Assembly (NCBI RefSeq): GCF_001264245.1
Contig: NZ_CP011339.1
Location: 806,001 to 870,000 of the forward strand
Direction: 5' to 3'
DNA from: Microcystis panniformis FACHB-1757
GTDB lineage: Bacteria; Cyanobacteriota; Cyanobacteriia; Cyanobacteriales; Microcystaceae
DNA length: 64,000 nt
Part shown: one piece after another, positions 55,068 to 63,709 of the stretch
Numbering within the stretch: the first letter of the stretch is position 1
How the letters are laid out: each line of letters starts with the position of its first letter
Notes under the pieces: generated by a model
Told to the model about the DNA's origin: nothing
The model's input: only the letters and a program-made list of their open reading frames with translations
Databases searched by the model: none
Translations under genes and position numbers: made by a program

Positions 55068-56746
55068 GGGTTTGCTGAAAAAGTAAAAAACAAAAACTCT
55101 CAAAAATCAGCCCGAATTTAAGATAAGTTTTTCTGTTGAGAAATCAGCTTTTTTATCATCTTTTCTAATCAAAGAGGGATGAATAAAGCTAAATTTAGAT
55201 GTATAAAGAAATAGGGACAAAAAAAGACAGTTAACCTGTCTAAGCAGGTTAGAAAGATTGATGACTAAAAAAGTAATGGCAATGGAAGTTTCTGAAGTTT
55301 TATCAAGTTTTGTCATGATACAATCAAGACTATATCTTCTTTTTGCTTGACCAAATTTACCTTCAATTGCATTCCGAATTCCTTCATCCTCAAGAGCTTG
55401 TTTTTTAGTTTCTTTACTAATATTTTTAGGTGGTCTTCCTAGAGGAACTCCACTGATTCTAATTCCTCTTTCTTTACACCAAGCTAGATTTTTTCTAGTT
55501 CGATAAATTTTATCAACATGAACTGATTCTGGATAATATCCTGTGAATTCTTTATACTCTTCTACTTGCGCTTGTAAGTCCCCAGATTCATTAAAATTAT
55601 CCCAACTTAAATGGTCTAAAAATACATAACTCTCAAAACAGCTTACTGAGATTTTTGCTCCAAATTCAACTGGTTTTCCTGCTTTTCCTCTAACGATAGG
55701 GCGGATGTGTGGTTGGGTTATACTCACAATTCTATCATCAATTCTCGATGATTTATTTTCCCACATCCACAATTGTTGACGATAAACTTCTGTCACCACT
55801 AACAACATTTTGTAGTTTCTTTTGCTGAGACTACTTAACTCTGATCCCCCCTCGATTAATTTCTCTATTTGAGATAGATTTCTTTTGATATATTGCAGTT
55901 GCTTCTTGATAGCTTCTCGTCTTTCTTTTTGAGAACAACGACGTTTTTTGGCTACTTTTAAATAATCTTTTCTCGCTCTTTTTCTATAAGTTCTTGGCTT
56001 TTTCTTCAGCTTGATTCTCAAACTTTGATAGAGACAATCTAGAATGTTTTCTGTTTTCTTTCTTGCTTGATTTAATATCCCTAAATCCTGGGGATAACTT
56101 AGATCAGCAGGTGCGCAACTTGCATCTAATATTAATTTTCCTTTATTTTTTATTTGACTCTCTTTTTCTTCTTCTTTTCTTTCACTTTTTTCTTCAATTT
56201 CCTTCTTTTTTCTCTCTCTCATCACCATTCTTTTATTAATTTTATTGATTAAATTCTTACTGATTCTTTTACGAAAATTAACGAACATTGTCGCATCAAA
56301 TAGAGCTTCATTACTATAGGCTGACATCCCTAGAAAATACTGTAAATAGGGGTTTTCCTTGATTTGCTCTATGGTTTCCCTGTCGCTTGTTTTTAATTTT
56401 TCCTTAATAATTAATGCTCCTAATGCCATCCTAAATGGTTTGGCTGGCGCACCCATTTCTTCGTCAAAATTTTGGGCATATTCTTCTTCAAATTCTTCCC
56501 AGGGAATTAACTCTGCCATTATTATCCAGCGATTATCTGCTGATAATTTTCCCTCAAAAGGCAACTCAAAGTTTTCTGGGGCAATTGAAGACTCGTTCGT
56601 TTTTCGGTACATATGTTCTTGTCGGATAAGTGCAAGGGTATTTTAGCAATTTTAGCCGTTTTCTGTCCCTTTTTCTTGACTTTTTGGGAATTTAATATGG
56701 CTGTAATCCTTATATCATAAGTATTTCACAGTTATTCAGCAAACCC
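55068..56746 (-). mobile_element. IS5-like insertion sequence, 1,679 bp
   Basis: Terminal inverted repeats GGGTTTGCTGAA at both ends, flanked by TACTTA (55062-55067 and 56747-56752). One intact transposase gene on the minus strand. Four non-autonomous elements in this window end the same way, and their flanking hexamers also fit TANNTA. Confidence 0.9.
55107..56612 (-). CDS. IS5-type DDE transposase
   Basis: A 501-residue transposase. The N-terminal DUF772/InsH-like domain (PFRMALGALIIKEKL, YLQYFLGMSAYSNEALFDATMF) precedes a DDE core: GKLILDASCAPADL (first Asp), SVHVDKIYRTRKN (second Asp) and AIEGKFGQAKRRY (Glu). A Lys/Glu-rich insertion lies around 130-155. It could also be placed in the related IS1182 group. 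The frame is intact from ATG to stop, so it may be active and mobilise the family B elements. Confidence 0.88.
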   Translation of the reverse strand: MYRKTNESSIAPENFELPFEGKLSADNRWIIMAELIPWEEFEEEYAQNFDEEMGAPAKPFRMALGALIIKEKLKTSDRETIEQIKENPYLQYFLGMSAYSNEALFDATMFVNFRKRISKNLINKINKRMVMRERKKKEIEEKSERKEEEKESQIKNKGKLILDASCAPADLSYPQDLGILNQARKKTENILDCLYQSLRIKLKKKPRTYRKRARKDYLKVAKKRRCSQKERREAIKKQLQYIKRNLSQIEKLIEGGSELSSLSKRNYKMLLVVTEVYRQQLWMWENKSSRIDDRIVSITQPHIRPIVRGKAGKPVEFGAKISVSCFESYVFLDHLSWDNFNESGDLQAQVEEYKEFTGYYPESVHVDKIYRTRKNLAWCKERGIRISGVPLGRPPKNISKETKKQALEDEGIRNAIEGKFGQAKRRYSLDCIMTKLDKTSETSIAITFLVINLSNLLRQVNCLFLSLFLYTSKFSFIHPSLIRKDDKKADFSTEKLILNSG

Positions 56747-56764
56747 TACTTAGCGTCAGAACAT

Positions 56765-57235
56765 CTATTGCTGCCGCAAAAGTCGTTCGAGTAGGCTGGG
56801 TGCAACCCAAAAGCCAGCTTCTTGGAGACGTTCAAAGGTTACTCTTAAATCGAGCAATCCGAATTGGGCAGCATCTTTGACAATGCCCAAAAGTCCAATA
56901 ATTCTTAAGCCACGCTCCGAAGCAATTTGCCTCCCTGCTTTGTCATCTAAAATAATCAATTCAGCTTCAATTTGCTCTGCTAGTAAAATCGCTTCTTGCT
57001 CACCCGGATCGAGTTTTTCCAATCCTGACCTTGAGGATGTCCTAACAATTTCAATCCGGAGCCAATCAGGGGGGTTAGCAATCCAATTGCGAACGATAGA
57101 TGGAGATTCTGAGGCCTTTAATTCATCAGCTACAGCTTCAGGAATGACCACAAGCTCATACAGTTCTTGTAGGATCATAATTTGGTCAATTAAGAGCAGG
57201 TAGCAAATCGGAGAAGTGTCAGAAACAACTATCAT
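56765..57235 (-). CDS. DUF3368 PIN-like toxin
   Basis: A 156-residue PIN-fold protein: VVSDTSPICYLLLIDQ at the N-terminus (first Asp), ELKAS, LDPGEQEAILLA (Glu) and LIILDDKAGRQIA (Asp pair), as in the DUF3368 family, presumed RNases. Its ATG overlaps the antitoxin gene's stop by 4 bp, the standard arrangement of a type II toxin-antitoxin operon. It starts 12 bp beyond the IS5-like right flank and is not disrupted. Confidence 0.88.
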   Translation of the reverse strand: MIVVSDTSPICYLLLIDQIMILQELYELVVIPEAVADELKASESPSIVRNWIANPPDWLRIEIVRTSSRSGLEKLDPGEQEAILLAEQIEAELIILDDKAGRQIASERGLRIIGLLGIVKDAAQFGLLDLRVTFERLQEAGFWVAPSLLERLLRQQ

Positions 57236-57498
57236 TTTGCTCTGAGTTCTTTGAGAGTTTGCAAATCGCGTTCCAGTTCAATTTCATCATAATTCAGATA
57301 GACTCCCATCCGCTTTAAAAAGGCATGAGTTTCTAACCGAGAAGGTAATTGAAGGATGCGTCCAACTTCGGCCGTACTCAAGATACCGGCACGGTAAGCA
57401 TCAGCAATAACCATTTCCAGCAGTTTATGAGCCAAATTATCGCCTGTTTGACCTAATCTCTGGGCGATTTCGTCGGGAATATCAACAGTGATTTGCAT
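57232..57498 (-). CDS. UPF0175 family antitoxin
   Basis: An 88-residue protein starting MQITVDIPDEIAQRLGQ, with a UPF0175 helical domain (VIADAYRAGILSTAEVGRILQ) likely to bind DNA and the toxin. The ATG at 57498 is preferred over a much longer upstream extension that lacks homology and crosses a stray element end. It precedes and overlaps the DUF3368 toxin gene. Confidence 0.85.
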   Translation of the reverse strand: MQITVDIPDEIAQRLGQTGDNLAHKLLEMVIADAYRAGILSTAEVGRILQLPSRLETHAFLKRMGVYLNYDEIELERDLQTLKELRAK

Positions 57499-57847
57499 AA
57501 AATTATCGGAGTCGCTACCAGTTAGTTTTATCATAGGTGAAATAGATGGCTCTTCCAGTTTTTGTGTGGAAGGAAGAAGAATAGGGATAATTTGGGTGCA
57601 TCTCAATTTGGTCGAAATATCTATAGGACATTTTGGGCGCACACAGTTCGATAAACTCACTGACCACAGTGCGGCCCTACCATTGGCGTAATAATATTAT
57701 TGTAGGGGCGAATTGCATTCGCCCTCAGGGTTTGCGGCAAAAAGTTTTTTGTGGGGGCGGGGTGTGGGGTAGGGTCGTTTCATTCCCTCAAATGTCATTC
57801 TCTCCAATCCAACAGAGTTTTTAGATTTATTCAGCAAGCTCTATCTA

Positions 57848-58060
57848 GGGTTTGCTGAATAAGTACGGGCGAAGCATTCGGATAGAAAATCTACCTTTTC
57901 ACCGATAGGTTATTGTCCGAATGCTTCGCCCCTACAGGACGCGGGCCGATGAAGACGCAAGGTTTTGAACGACGATTCTCTCAAAATCTTGCACCTGTGG
58001 GAGCGAGAAAAGCCCCAAAACCTTTACTTTGCCTACATTTCAAATTTATTCAGCAAACCC
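57848..58060 (-). mobile_element. MITE family B copy 3
   Basis: 213 bp, inverted relative to 16954-17165 and alike along its length. Ends GGGTTTGCTGAATAA and its inverse; flanked by TATCTA (57842-57847, 58061-58066). A decayed element end abuts its left side. Confidence 0.85.
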
Positions 58061-58218
58061 TATCTAGCCGGTCTGAGATTAACCCTAGCCAAACTCATCC
58101 AACGCTCGCAAAGTTGGGAAGCGCACCTAGTCCAGGGAGATACCCACCGACTACGGCGGGATATCTTCGATTCTTACGAATTCACCAGAATATCGGATAT
58201 TGTTGTGATCGCCGTCGT

Positions 58219-58346
58219 TCACTCACCGAAATACAGGTGAACCCGATTGCTCGTCCAGGTTGCCACCCCCGTGCCGAAAAAATCCGCGTCTTCCCCAACA
58301 CGGCACGGATGAGAATATTGGCATCCAGAACGATTCTTTTCGTCAT
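58219..58346 (-). pseudogene. PIN-domain toxin gene with internal deletion
   Basis: The frame from ATG 58346 reads MTKRIVLDANILIRAVLGK, the N-terminus of a PIN toxin with its first catalytic Asp. It then jumps to a second frame, FGTGVATWTSNRVHLYFGE and stop, which is the usual C-terminus of that family. About 90 middle residues, including other active-site acids, are missing. It cannot encode an active nuclease. Confidence 0.6.
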
Positions 58347-58399
58347 CGGAAATTTTGGGTCTGAAACCCCGCCGTTCTAGGTTGGCTTTACTTTAGAAT

Positions 58400-58699
58400 T
58401 AAAAGGCCAGTCTCGAAAACCAAGTGGACGGCGCAGCACCTTGAAAACTCGGCTTAGGGGGTTCCGACCAGAAAAGCTTGGCCGGGTAAAAAGTCGCGCG
58501 CAACAAGTACAAGAAGCTATAGGCGGTCAACGTACCGTGGGACACAGGGAATCGGGCTTCTGAAATGGGGCGAAAGTCTGTGGACTCTGTGTAAGACAGT
58601 ACATGGTTTTTTAACTGTGGTATGCGACGGTGGTGGAAGCAGAAACTTAAATCGTGAGGTTTAGGAATCGCCGCACTTTTAGGGCGGCGAGGATGTCAA
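58400..58699 (+). pseudogene. Relic of a tnpB 3' region with right end
   Basis: No long frame remains, but 58662-58699 (GGAATC, a CGCCGC/GCGGCG hairpin, then GAGGATGTCAA) matches the layout after the intact tnpB at 21904-21941. The preceding 250 bp, G-rich and stem-prone, may be the guide-RNA-producing 3' region. Confidence 0.4.
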
Positions 58700-58924
58700 T
58701 TTACCGTTCCCCGTTCTCTTAATCCTCTTTCAGATCGCAAATCAGCAACGCCTGGGGAGAGTTTGCTGATAGCCAAGGGCTAAGAGATGACAGAGTTGGT
58801 GATATAGTAACTAAAGATCACACTTAAATCTAACCTTGCCATAGATGCACAAATCTCGAATCTGGCAACCTCAAAAATCTCCCGTCTCTAACATCAGTTT
58901 TAGCGATGAAATGAGGTAAGAATT

Positions 58925-60517
58925 TTGACCAAAATAATTAGCGACCGCATTGCCGTTTATCTGCTCATCGGTGGACTCCTGTTTAGAACAATCATCGCCC
59001 TGGGGCTTTATCCCGGGTATGATGAAGCCTATTATTATGTTTACAGCCATAATCTAGATTGGAGTTATTTCGATCATCCGCCAATAGTAGCGATTTCCAC
59101 GGGTTTTGGGACTTGGATCACGGGATTAGTCAATCAATTTACCATTCGCTTCGGGACTCTCCTCCTCTATACTGGCAGCCTCTGCTTGCTCTATCTGACG
59201 GCTTTAAAATTGTTCAGTCTGCCGGTCGCCAGAATGACTTTAGCGATCGCGACCCTGATCCCCATCTATGGGATTGTCTTCGGGATTCTCTCGCAGCCAG
59301 ATAGTCCTTTAATCTTTTTTTGGTCATTAACAGTCTATTTAGCTGCCCAAGAATTCTGGCCAATTCGGGAAAAAAACTATCATCCTAGCTATCGTCTGGC
59401 TTATATTGGACTTGCCGTAGGATTGGCGGTTTTAAGTAAATATCATGGCTTTATTTTGGGCTTTGGTTTAGTTTTATTTTGTCTGACCACTCCCCGCTAT
59501 TGGCCTGTATTTAGATCGCCCTGGTTGGGATTAGGATTTATTCTCTTTTTGATAACTTTATTGCCAATTATATACTGGAATATTAACCATGATTGGATTT
59601 CCTTTCGCTTTCATTTAGAAGACCGTTTTTCTGGAGAACCCAAAGCCTTTAATATTCTCGGTATTCTCTCGGTTGTTGGCATTAGTATCGCCACGATGTT
59701 TCCTCCTTTCGGTCTGCCGATGTGGTGGGTGACATTTAAAAGCTTTGCCGAACAAATTCCTAACTTTATCTCGAAAAAAAGATTTTTTCATCGAGAAGAA
59801 GAATCACTAAAAAAATGGTTAATTCTCTCGGTTTCTCTGCCTTTAATCCTGGGAATGCTTTATGTGGGTGCTTCCCATTATCTCGCCCCTAGTTGGATTT
59901 TACCCGGGTTCTGGTCCTGCACAATTTTATTAGGAGAAAAGGCCAATACTTGGCAGCAATCTTCTCGAATCTGGGTAAAAAGATGGTTATGGGGATCGGG
60001 AATTTTTATCGTTACTGTTTTATCTATAGCAATGCTTCACGTTACTTTTGGCACTTTCCAAAAACCCAGTCAATACGCAATTTTTGGGGGAATTATTGCC
60101 CCAGAACAGGACCCTTCTCGGGAAATTGTCGATATCGATCAACTGCGCCAAGGCTTTGCTAATTCGCCCGAATTATTAGCACTTTTAAAAGATTCTAGCT
60201 TCGTTTTTACCCATAATTTTTATGTGACAGCATGGCTAGATATGGCTCTCTATCCCCTAGTTCCTATTCCCGTCACCTGTTTTAACAACGATCAAAGGGG
60301 TTATCAAATTTGGTTTAATCCTCAAGAATGGATCGGTAAAAATGGTTTATTAATTACTACAAATAGTTCTCTAGAAAGACCAGAAATAATCGATCGCTAC
60401 CGTCCCTATTTCCAAGATATAATTAAAGTAGCTGTCATTCCGATCAAGCGCGGTGGTGTCGCCATCGAACAATTTCATGTTTACCAAGCTAAAGGACTAA
60501 TTAAAACTTATCCTTAA
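58925..60517 (+). CDS. Family 39 glycosyltransferase (ArnT/PMT type)
   Basis: A 530-residue integral membrane glycosyltransferase with about ten to twelve helices. The first periplasmic loop has the GT39/GT83 signature GYDEAYYYVYSHNLDWSYFDHPP with the catalytic Asp-Glu pair. Such enzymes transfer a sugar from a polyprenyl-phosphate donor to lipid or protein. The start is TTG at 58925 with GAGGTAAG just upstream; later in-frame ATGs would cut into the first helix. The acceptor is unknown. Confidence 0.85.
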   Translation: MTKIISDRIAVYLLIGGLLFRTIIALGLYPGYDEAYYYVYSHNLDWSYFDHPPIVAISTGFGTWITGLVNQFTIRFGTLLLYTGSLCLLYLTALKLFSLPVARMTLAIATLIPIYGIVFGILSQPDSPLIFFWSLTVYLAAQEFWPIREKNYHPSYRLAYIGLAVGLAVLSKYHGFILGFGLVLFCLTTPRYWPVFRSPWLGLGFILFLITLLPIIYWNINHDWISFRFHLEDRFSGEPKAFNILGILSVVGISIATMFPPFGLPMWWVTFKSFAEQIPNFISKKRFFHREEESLKKWLILSVSLPLILGMLYVGASHYLAPSWILPGFWSCTILLGEKANTWQQSSRIWVKRWLWGSGIFIVTVLSIAMLHVTFGTFQKPSQYAIFGGIIAPEQDPSREIVDIDQLRQGFANSPELLALLKDSSFVFTHNFYVTAWLDMALYPLVPIPVTCFNNDQRGYQIWFNPQEWIGKNGLLITTNSSLERPEIIDRYRPYFQDIIKVAVIPIKRGGVAIEQFHVYQAKGLIKTYP

Positions 60518-60617
60518 AGCAGTTATAGCGGATAGGGGATAGATAAAATAGTCCATATATACTGATAACTTCTATCTCCTGAATTTTGTAAACTTTTTTA
60601 CTTTTTGCTTGATAAAT

Positions 60618-61082
60618 ATGTCCATTCATCGAGTTCGTATTGCTAGAGATAAAGGGGAATTTGTCCAGTCCTTAGTTAATTTTAATCAGGGAATTGGACC
60701 CTTTCAAACCTATGCTGATGTCATCGCTTTTGCGGCGGCTTTAGGGGTAAGATATCAAGAGAGGGTGGCGATAGAAAATGTAGCGAAGGAACCCTCACCT
60801 ATTAACCTAGAAATTTTTATTTCTCGTGGCTACGATACCCTAATCAAATTATTGGCAGTCAATGAATTGCAAGACACGAAAATTCTGTCTCCCCACGGGG
60901 TAGATTCGGAAGCTTTGCGAGTGACAATTTTCGAGGAATATGCCAACGCCGGTTTAGCAAGATTAGAACGAGAATTGCGCGGTGCGGTGGATTATACTGA
61001 AAGATTATTGTTAATTATCAGTCAGGAACGTTTTCGAGAAATTACTGCCACAACGGAATTCGATTTAGGCAGATTTTTGTAG
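60618..61082 (+). CDS. DNA phosphorothioation-associated protein 4-like, orphan
   Basis: A 154-residue soluble protein resembling Dnd system-associated protein 4: VRIARDKGEFVQSLV at the start, GPFQTYADVIAFAAALGVRY, SRGYDTLIKLLAV and RVTIFEEYANAGLARLERELRGAVDYTERLLLIIS. In other genomes it accompanies dnd/dpt genes for DNA phosphorothioation and restriction. None of those is in this window, so its role here is open. The ATG at 60618 is chosen over an in-frame TTG nine bases before. Confidence 0.72.
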   Translation: MSIHRVRIARDKGEFVQSLVNFNQGIGPFQTYADVIAFAAALGVRYQERVAIENVAKEPSPINLEIFISRGYDTLIKLLAVNELQDTKILSPHGVDSEALRVTIFEEYANAGLARLERELRGAVDYTERLLLIISQERFREITATTEFDLGRFL

Positions 61083-61098
61083 TAGAAATCTTAGTTAA

Positions 61099-61185
61099 GT
61101 ACCTAAGTAAAATTAATTACACATATCTAACCACCTCTTGCCTCTTGCCTATCTTCACTAGGAAATTAATTTTGCACGACTACTT
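61099..61185 (-). mobile_element. MITE family A, 87-bp copy
   Basis: Reverse-complement relative of 17750-17857, with three fewer GCAAGAG heptamers (87 against 108 bp). TA on both sides (61097-61098, 61186-61187). It lies between the Dnd4-like gene and a small membrane protein gene, with its right flank touching the latter's stop codon. Confidence 0.88.
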
Positions 61186-61186
61186 A

Positions 61187-61387
61187 TCAGTGTAGTTTGG
61201 TATGGGCTTTTTTCTCATAGGTGCGTTCAAATTTTGTGCGGGTGTAATTGGCAGCGATCGCTATTGCCAAAGCCAAAATTGCGAAAATAAGGGCAGTAAT
61301 TTGATAGATAGACTGATTTGGGGATAAAATTGCCAGTAAAGCTAATAATATCCCCATTAAAATTGCGATCTGTTTAGTTTTTACCAT
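61187..61387 (-). CDS. Small two-helix membrane protein
   Basis: A 66-residue protein with two hydrophobic helices (about 7-21 and 28-46) and a basic C-terminus. No family recognised. Its start overlaps the end of the Rieske oxygenase gene by 7 bp, so translation is probably coupled. The stop codon lies at the edge of a MITE, and the last residues may have been altered by that insertion. Confidence 0.6.
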   Translation of the reverse strand: MVKTKQIAILMGILLALLAILSPNQSIYQITALIFAILALAIAIAANYTRTKFERTYEKKAHTKLH

Positions 61388-62526
61388 TTTTTCATGGCAT
61401 CGCTATAGGTGCGACAGTGGACAGTGTGACGAGAATAGCGATCGAGGGGTAAAGGATCGGATAAATCGATCGCCGTTGTCCGCTGACTGGTGTAGCCTTG
61501 ATAGTAGGGGAAAGAGTCCCCATAGCGATCGAACCATTGACGTAACTCAATCACCAAGGCATCGGAACTTTTTAAGGGTAAGTATAATTTTTGTAAACTA
61601 TCTCTTGACTTTTCCACCATTTGCTGCTGACTTTGAATTAAAGGTAGATCATCTTCGAGGATGCGACTTTGACGCAGATGTTCCAACCAGCGCCAACGGT
61701 ATTGACGGGAGTTAACGGCAAAATTTTGGTAACGTCGCATCAGTAAGCGAGAACGACCTTGACCCAGAGAAATCCCGTATAAAGCCAATCCAGCACACCA
61801 ATGGGGATTAGGCAGAGCAAAACGATAATGAACGAGATTAGGGGCTATAAAATCCAGATATTTCCAGCTTTCCTGCGGATTGCGGCTATTGCGCCACTGA
61901 CTGCGAATTCCCCGCGCCGAGATTTCGAGGATTTGGAAGGCTAACGGTTGAGCATTTTCCCGTTTTGCCCCGAATTCGCTGCGATCATGGCTAATATTAA
62001 CATGGGCGGGATCGAGGAGATTTTCGAGTAAATAGCCCTGTTCATAGGGAAAATCGATGACATAATCGGTATGGACACAATTGGGGTCTTCTAGGTCTTT
62101 GATGATAGGAATATCGCTTTCTTTCGCTGTTTCCTCTTCTCCTAACCAAACCCAGAGGACTCCCTGACGTTCCACCACCCGATAGGATTTAACCTTGGCA
62201 TTGCGGGGAATCGGGGTATTGACTGGCAGTTGGGGAATATGGGAACATTTTCCATCCGTCTCGAACTGCCAACCATGGTACAAACATTCTAAACGCCCAG
62301 CGATCATCTGTCCGGTGGAGAGTTTCGCCAAGCGATGGGGACAGCGATCAAGCAAACAGCCCCATTTTCCCTGCTGATCGCGAAATATTAGCAATGGTTG
62401 CCCATAAAGAGAGAAAGAGTAGGGATTTTTTTGCCAATCCTGCACGAATAACACAGGATACCAACAATTTTGGTAGTGAAAATAGTCATCCCTAGGCAGG
62501 GGTTGAGATTGATCAGTGCTTGTCAT
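61381..62526 (-). CDS. Rieske non-haem iron oxygenase (pheophorbide a oxygenase-like)
   Basis: A 381-residue oxygenase. The Rieske [2Fe-2S] ligands are Cys62-x-His64 and Cys81-x2-His84 (RCPHRLAK, CLYHGWQF). The mononuclear iron site is in NLLDPAHVNISHDRS. The C-terminal region resembles the PaO/Tic55/chlorophyllide a oxygenase group of cyanobacteria and plastids. The natural substrate is not known; chlorophyll breakdown is only one possibility. An electron donor is not encoded next to it. Confidence 0.9.
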   Translation of the reverse strand: MTSTDQSQPLPRDDYFHYQNCWYPVLFVQDWQKNPYSFSLYGQPLLIFRDQQGKWGCLLDRCPHRLAKLSTGQMIAGRLECLYHGWQFETDGKCSHIPQLPVNTPIPRNAKVKSYRVVERQGVLWVWLGEEETAKESDIPIIKDLEDPNCVHTDYVIDFPYEQGYLLENLLDPAHVNISHDRSEFGAKRENAQPLAFQILEISARGIRSQWRNSRNPQESWKYLDFIAPNLVHYRFALPNPHWCAGLALYGISLGQGRSRLLMRRYQNFAVNSRQYRWRWLEHLRQSRILEDDLPLIQSQQQMVEKSRDSLQKLYLPLKSSDALVIELRQWFDRYGDSFPYYQGYTSQRTTAIDLSDPLPLDRYSRHTVHCRTYSDAMKKW

Positions 62527-62652
62527 GGGGGTGAGAGAGAAAAAATATTAATCATCATCATAATATCGGTGCGGCCAATTGATCTCTGTCTTCCTACTAT
62601 CTTTTAATTAATCGGAAAGAGACTAGGAGAGGGTGGAAATTCCCGATAGGCG

Positions 62653-63282
62653 TTAATTGTAGCCAAAAAATCGATTGTAAAGCCTTTTATTGATTTCGTA
62701 TAGTAGCCAAATAATTAAAAAACAGACAGAGATGAATAGCAAAGGTTTTTTAGTCAGTAAATTCTGCAAACTCCAGAATAGTTGCTGCGGTTGAGTGACT
62801 AGATACCAACTATTCAGTCGGAGAAACCTTCCTAAATAGATACCGATCGCACTTAAAAAATGGAGAGTTATTTCTAGGGGTAAAACTGCTGAATTTAGCT
62901 GACTTTGCTGACAATAACTTTTTAAATTAAGTAAGGAGAGAACGTATAGCTGAAAGCCAATAAAAATAAAGAAGCTATACTGGGGAATTAAAACTAAAAA
63001 AATTAAACTTTTGGCGTAATCCTCCTGAACATAAGAGATTAAATGAATGCTATCGGTGAGAATATAGGGAGCATTGGGTAAAAAAAGCACAAAAACTAAG
63101 AGAATTAACCACCAGAGTAGGGAACGATCGAGGGTGATCCGAAATAGCCAAAAGCTGAGGACAAAGGGGATAAAAGCCAGAAAAGAATTCCAGATAATTC
63201 TTCCGGTGCTAAGGTTAAATAATTGCCAAGCATTGTGCCACCAATCCCTAGTTAAAATTATCGTTAAATCTGCCCAAATCAT
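62653..63282 (-). CDS. DUF1361 family membrane protein
   Basis: A 209-residue membrane protein with five to six hydrophobic helices and the family motif LPNAPYILTDSIHLI near residue 68. Function unknown. It starts 3 bp after the stop of the thioesterase gene on the same strand, so the two are likely co-transcribed. Confidence 0.88.
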   Translation of the reverse strand: MIWADLTIILTRDWWHNAWQLFNLSTGRIIWNSFLAFIPFVLSFWLFRITLDRSLLWWLILLVFVLFLPNAPYILTDSIHLISYVQEDYAKSLIFLVLIPQYSFFIFIGFQLYVLSLLNLKSYCQQSQLNSAVLPLEITLHFLSAIGIYLGRFLRLNSWYLVTQPQQLFWSLQNLLTKKPLLFISVCFLIIWLLYEINKRLYNRFFGYN

Positions 63283-63285
63283 CTC

Positions 63286-63702
63286 TTAAATACCAGTATC
63301 CTCTGGGGTTGATAAATATCTTAACCAATTTTTTAAAGATTCCGGAAAAGGGATTCTTTTTCTAGCGGTGGGAGCGATGCACACATGGCGAGTTTTCGCT
63401 TTTGCGACCATGATTTCAGCCAAATAAATTTTATACTGCAATTGAAACTCGTTTTCGCTCAGGGATCGGGCAGTGAAATCAATCTGTATTTGATCGCCAC
63501 AAAAAAGAGGCCGAAAAAACTGGATTTCCGCTTGAGTAATCGGTAGGGCAACCGGAGAATCTTTGAAAAAATCCTTGATATTAATGCCAAATTGTGCTAA
63601 AGAAAACTCGTAGGCTTCATGACAGATCGAGAGAAGATGGGCAAAGTAAACCACACCGGCCGCATCGGTATCGGCCAGATAAATTAGGCGTTCATAGGAC
63701 AT
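63286..63702 (-). CDS. 1,4-dihydroxy-2-naphthoyl-CoA hydrolase-like thioesterase
   Basis: A 138-residue hot-dog-fold thioesterase of the 4-hydroxybenzoyl-CoA type. The active-site segment DTDAAGVVYFAHLL (Asp13, with Tyr19 and His22) and Glu29 match the cyanobacterial DHNA-CoA thioesterase (Synechocystis slr0204 type) of phylloquinone synthesis. The next family features, AEIQFFRPLFCGDQI and TRHVCI, are intact. It is 7 bp downstream of the gene at the window edge. Confidence 0.85.
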   Translation of the reverse strand: MSYERLIYLADTDAAGVVYFAHLLSICHEAYEFSLAQFGINIKDFFKDSPVALPITQAEIQFFRPLFCGDQIQIDFTARSLSENEFQLQYKIYLAEIMVAKAKTRHVCIAPTARKRIPFPESLKNWLRYLSTPEDTGI

Positions 63703-63709
63703 AAAAAGC

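Larger units (their letters stand above)
57499..58924. other. Gene-poor stretch of element ends and relics
   Basis: Contains a lone family C end (about 57547-57572), an 8-bp hairpin GGGCGAAT/ATTCGCCC (57707-57725), a decayed family B end pair (57728-57841), MITE family B copy 3 (57848-58060), a possible RelE/ParE-like toxin tail on the plus strand to 58240, a PIN pseudogene (58219-58346) and a tnpB relic with right end (to 58699). No intact gene. Confidence 0.6.
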
